In this document: piece after piece, positions 11,483-12,517 of the stretch
How the letters are laid out: each line of letters begins with the position of its first letter
How positions within the stretch are numbered: position 1 is the first letter of the stretch
Assembly (NCBI RefSeq): GCF_000003605.2
Contig: NW_003122891.1
Span: 1-12,517 of the forward strand
From: Saccoglossus kowalevskii
Lineage: Eukaryota; Hemichordata; Enteropneusta; Harrimaniidae
Length of the DNA: 12,517 bases
Direction of reading: 5' to 3'
The notes under the pieces: model-generated
What the model was told of the DNA's origin: nothing
Seen by the model: the letters and a program-made list of their open reading frames with translations, nothing else
Database searches by the model: none
Made by a program: the position numbers and the translations under genes

Positions 11483-12372
11483 CTCTATACAGGGACTGTG
11501 GTTGGAATACAGTCTGTCTATGCACTATACAGGGACTGTGGTTGGAATACAGTCTGTCTATCCTCTATACAGGGACTGTGGTTGGAATACAGTCTGTCTA
11601 TCCTCTATACAGGGACTGTGGTTGGAATACAGTCTGTCTATCCTCTATACAGTGACTGTGGTTTGAATACAGTCTGTCTATCCTCTATACAGGGACTGTG
11701 TTTGGAATACAGTCTGTCTATCCTCTATACAGGGACTGTGGTTGGAATACAGTCTGTCTATCCTCTATACAGTGACTGTGGTTTGAATACAGTCTGTCTA
11801 TGCTCTATACAGGGACTGTGGTTGGAATACAGTCTGTCTATCCTCTATACAGTGACTGTGGTTTGAATACACTCTGTCTATCCTCTATACAGGGACTGTG
11901 CTTGGAATACAGTCTGTCTATCCTCTATACAGGGACTGTGGTTGGAATACAGTCTGTCTATCCTCTATACAGTGACTGTGGTTGGAATACAGTCTGTCTA
12001 TCCTCTATACAGTGACTGTGGTTGGAATACAGTCTGTCTATTCTCTATACAGGGACTGTGGTTGGAATACAGTCTGTCTATCCTCTATACAGGGACTGTG
12101 GTTGGAATACAGTCTGTCTATACTCTATACAGGGACTGAGGTTGGAATACAGTCTGTCTACCCTCTATACAGTGACTGTGGTTGGAATACAGTCTGTCTA
12201 TGCTCTATACAGGGACTGTGGTTGGAATACAGTCTGTCTATCCTCTATACAGGGACTGTGGTTGGAATACAGTCTGTCTATACTCTATACAGGGACTGTG
12301 GTTGGAATACAGTCTGTCTATCCTCTATACAGGGACTGCGGTTGGAATACAGTCTGTCTATGCTCTATACAG
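11483..12372. repeat. Duplicated block D, copy 2, at the right end of the array
   Basis: Identical to 3205-4094. It ends only 28 bases before the array terminates at 12400, so the array edge carries one of the youngest-looking duplicates. Identity over 890 bp in a region with many variant sites implies recent copying, or an assembly duplication. Confidence 0.96.
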
Positions 12373-12444
12373 GGACTGTGGTTGGAATACAGTCTGTCTA
12401 GAGGTATGTACGACCTAGAAATAGTGCCGTATGCGAGTACCAAG

Positions 12445-12457
12445 TTGCGAGTCGCAA
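12445..12457. repeat. Short perfect inverted repeat in the flank
   Basis: TTGCGA and TCGCAA form 6-bp arms around a single G at 12451. Pairing does not extend outward (G at 12444 faces G at 12458). It is too short to assign a role, and with a one-base loop it is more plausible as a DNA dyad than as an RNA hairpin. Confidence 0.6.
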
Positions 12458-12479
12458 GTAGCAAAATATGCCATATGCT

Positions 12480-12517
12480 AGTGGTAAAAACGGCATATGC
12501 GAGCCTGAGTGGTAAAA
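12480..12517. repeat. Direct repeat of AGTGGTAAAA at the right edge
   Basis: AGTGGTAAAA occurs at 12480-12489 and 12508-12517, 28 bp apart. Between them lies the 8-bp palindrome GCATATGC (12493-12500). The second copy touches the window end, so whether a longer tandem series continues cannot be seen. Confidence 0.6.

Larger units (their letters stand above)
1..12400. repeat. Tandem array of a 40-bp unit (minisatellite/satellite), 310 units plus an 11-bp partial unit
   Basis: Every 40 bases the sequence returns to CAGTCTGTCT, and units are directly abutting with no spacers. A clean consensus unit is 41-80, with composition A9 C8 G10 T13. Common variants are C for G at unit position 3, G/A/T at 13, T at 24, T or C at 32, T at 35 and A at 36. 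Rarer ones include an ATGCAC form (for example 691, 3242, 8001) and TATAGGG (4811, 5331, 7169). The unit start phase is 1 mod 40 at the left and shifts by -9, +1, -2 and -1 at the four indel sites. The array is cut by the left window edge and ends inside a unit at 12400. The consensus has no stop codon in any plus frame and two TAG triplets on the minus strand, which explains plus-strand-only open frames. No motif of a known satellite family is recognised. It is most likely a eukaryotic non-coding satellite or large minisatellite; function is unknown. Confidence 0.98.
12401..12517. other. Non-array flanking sequence, no gene recognised
   Basis: The 40-bp periodicity stops inside a unit after CAGTCTGTCTA (12390-12400). 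The following 117 bases share no visible similarity with it. The flank has seven CpG dinucleotides, at 12411, 12428, 12434, 12448, 12453, 12491 and 12500, whereas the consensus unit has none. It holds several short internal repeats: TGCGAGT at 12432 and 12446, TATGCGAG at 12430 and 12496, and CATATGC at 12472 and 12494. It may be the edge of another degenerate repeat or of a mobile element, but it is too short to tell. No supported open frame is seen. Confidence 0.85.

Noticed and set aside
1-12400. CRISPR array
   Set aside because: The whole 40-bp period is repeated; there are no unique spacers between repeats, no leader and no cas genes.
1-12400. Centromeric satellite with a CENP-B box
   Set aside because: GTTGGAA in GTGGTTGGAATACAG matches the middle of the box, but the required TTCG and CGGG parts are absent in the consensus. 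A centromeric role cannot be claimed from sequence alone.
1-12400. Telomere or immunoglobulin switch-region repeat
   Set aside because: No TTAGGG-like short G-rich repeat and no GAGCT/GGGGT-type switch pentamers; the unit is 45% GC with a strict 40-bp period.
12445-12457. Rho-independent terminator
   Set aside because: The 6-bp arms have a one-base loop and no following T run, and the setting looks eukaryotic.
12401-12517. Transposon terminal repeat or tRNA-like element in the flank
   Set aside because: AGTGGTAAAA direct repeats and short palindromes are present, but there are no recognisable terminal inverted repeats, target-site duplication, A/B box pair or tRNA fold in 117 bases.

Overview
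This window is almost entirely one tandem-repeat array. Positions 1-12400 are a head-to-tail array of a 40-bp unit: 310 units plus an 11-bp partial unit. It runs off the left edge and ends abruptly at 12400. The last 117 bp (12401-12517) are non-array flanking DNA. I find no gene, RNA gene, transposase, CRISPR array or prokaryote-type feature. A long, homogeneous, nearly CpG-free minisatellite or satellite points to a eukaryotic nuclear genome. Absence of CpG would fit a methylated vertebrate genome, but I cannot name the taxon.

The consensus unit can be read at 41-80 (45% GC). It starts at the CAG of CAGTCTGTCT and ends in GGAATA. Most copies differ from consensus at zero to three of a few recurrent sites: unit position 3 (G or C), 12-14, 24 (G or T), 32 (G, T or C), 35 (G or T) and 36 (G or A). 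Only six units depart from 40 bp: 36, 38 and 37 bp in a row at 2401-2511, 41 bp at 4072-4112, 38 bp at 5713-5750 and 39 bp at 9071-9109. These lengths account exactly for the array length.

Reading the variants as a barcode shows that the array is a mosaic of long duplicated blocks. The longest exact pair is 890 bp (3205-4094 = 11483-12372). Others are 503 bp (1-503 = 1921-2423), 722 bp (736-1457 = 9645-10366) with a partial third copy (10565-11122), 439 bp (1665-2103 = 8655-9093) and an adjacent 410-bp pair (7095-7504 = 7575-7984). The centre, about 4250-7780, has its own variant phase. There a T at unit position 35 sits with a G at position 24, whereas outside it sits with a T at 24. The outer parts share one family of blocks and the centre another.

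Many plus-strand open frames of 60-394 codons exist, but they follow from the unit. The consensus has no stop codon in any plus frame, and 40 is not divisible by 3, so the same 40-residue cycle appears in all three frames. They are not annotated as genes.
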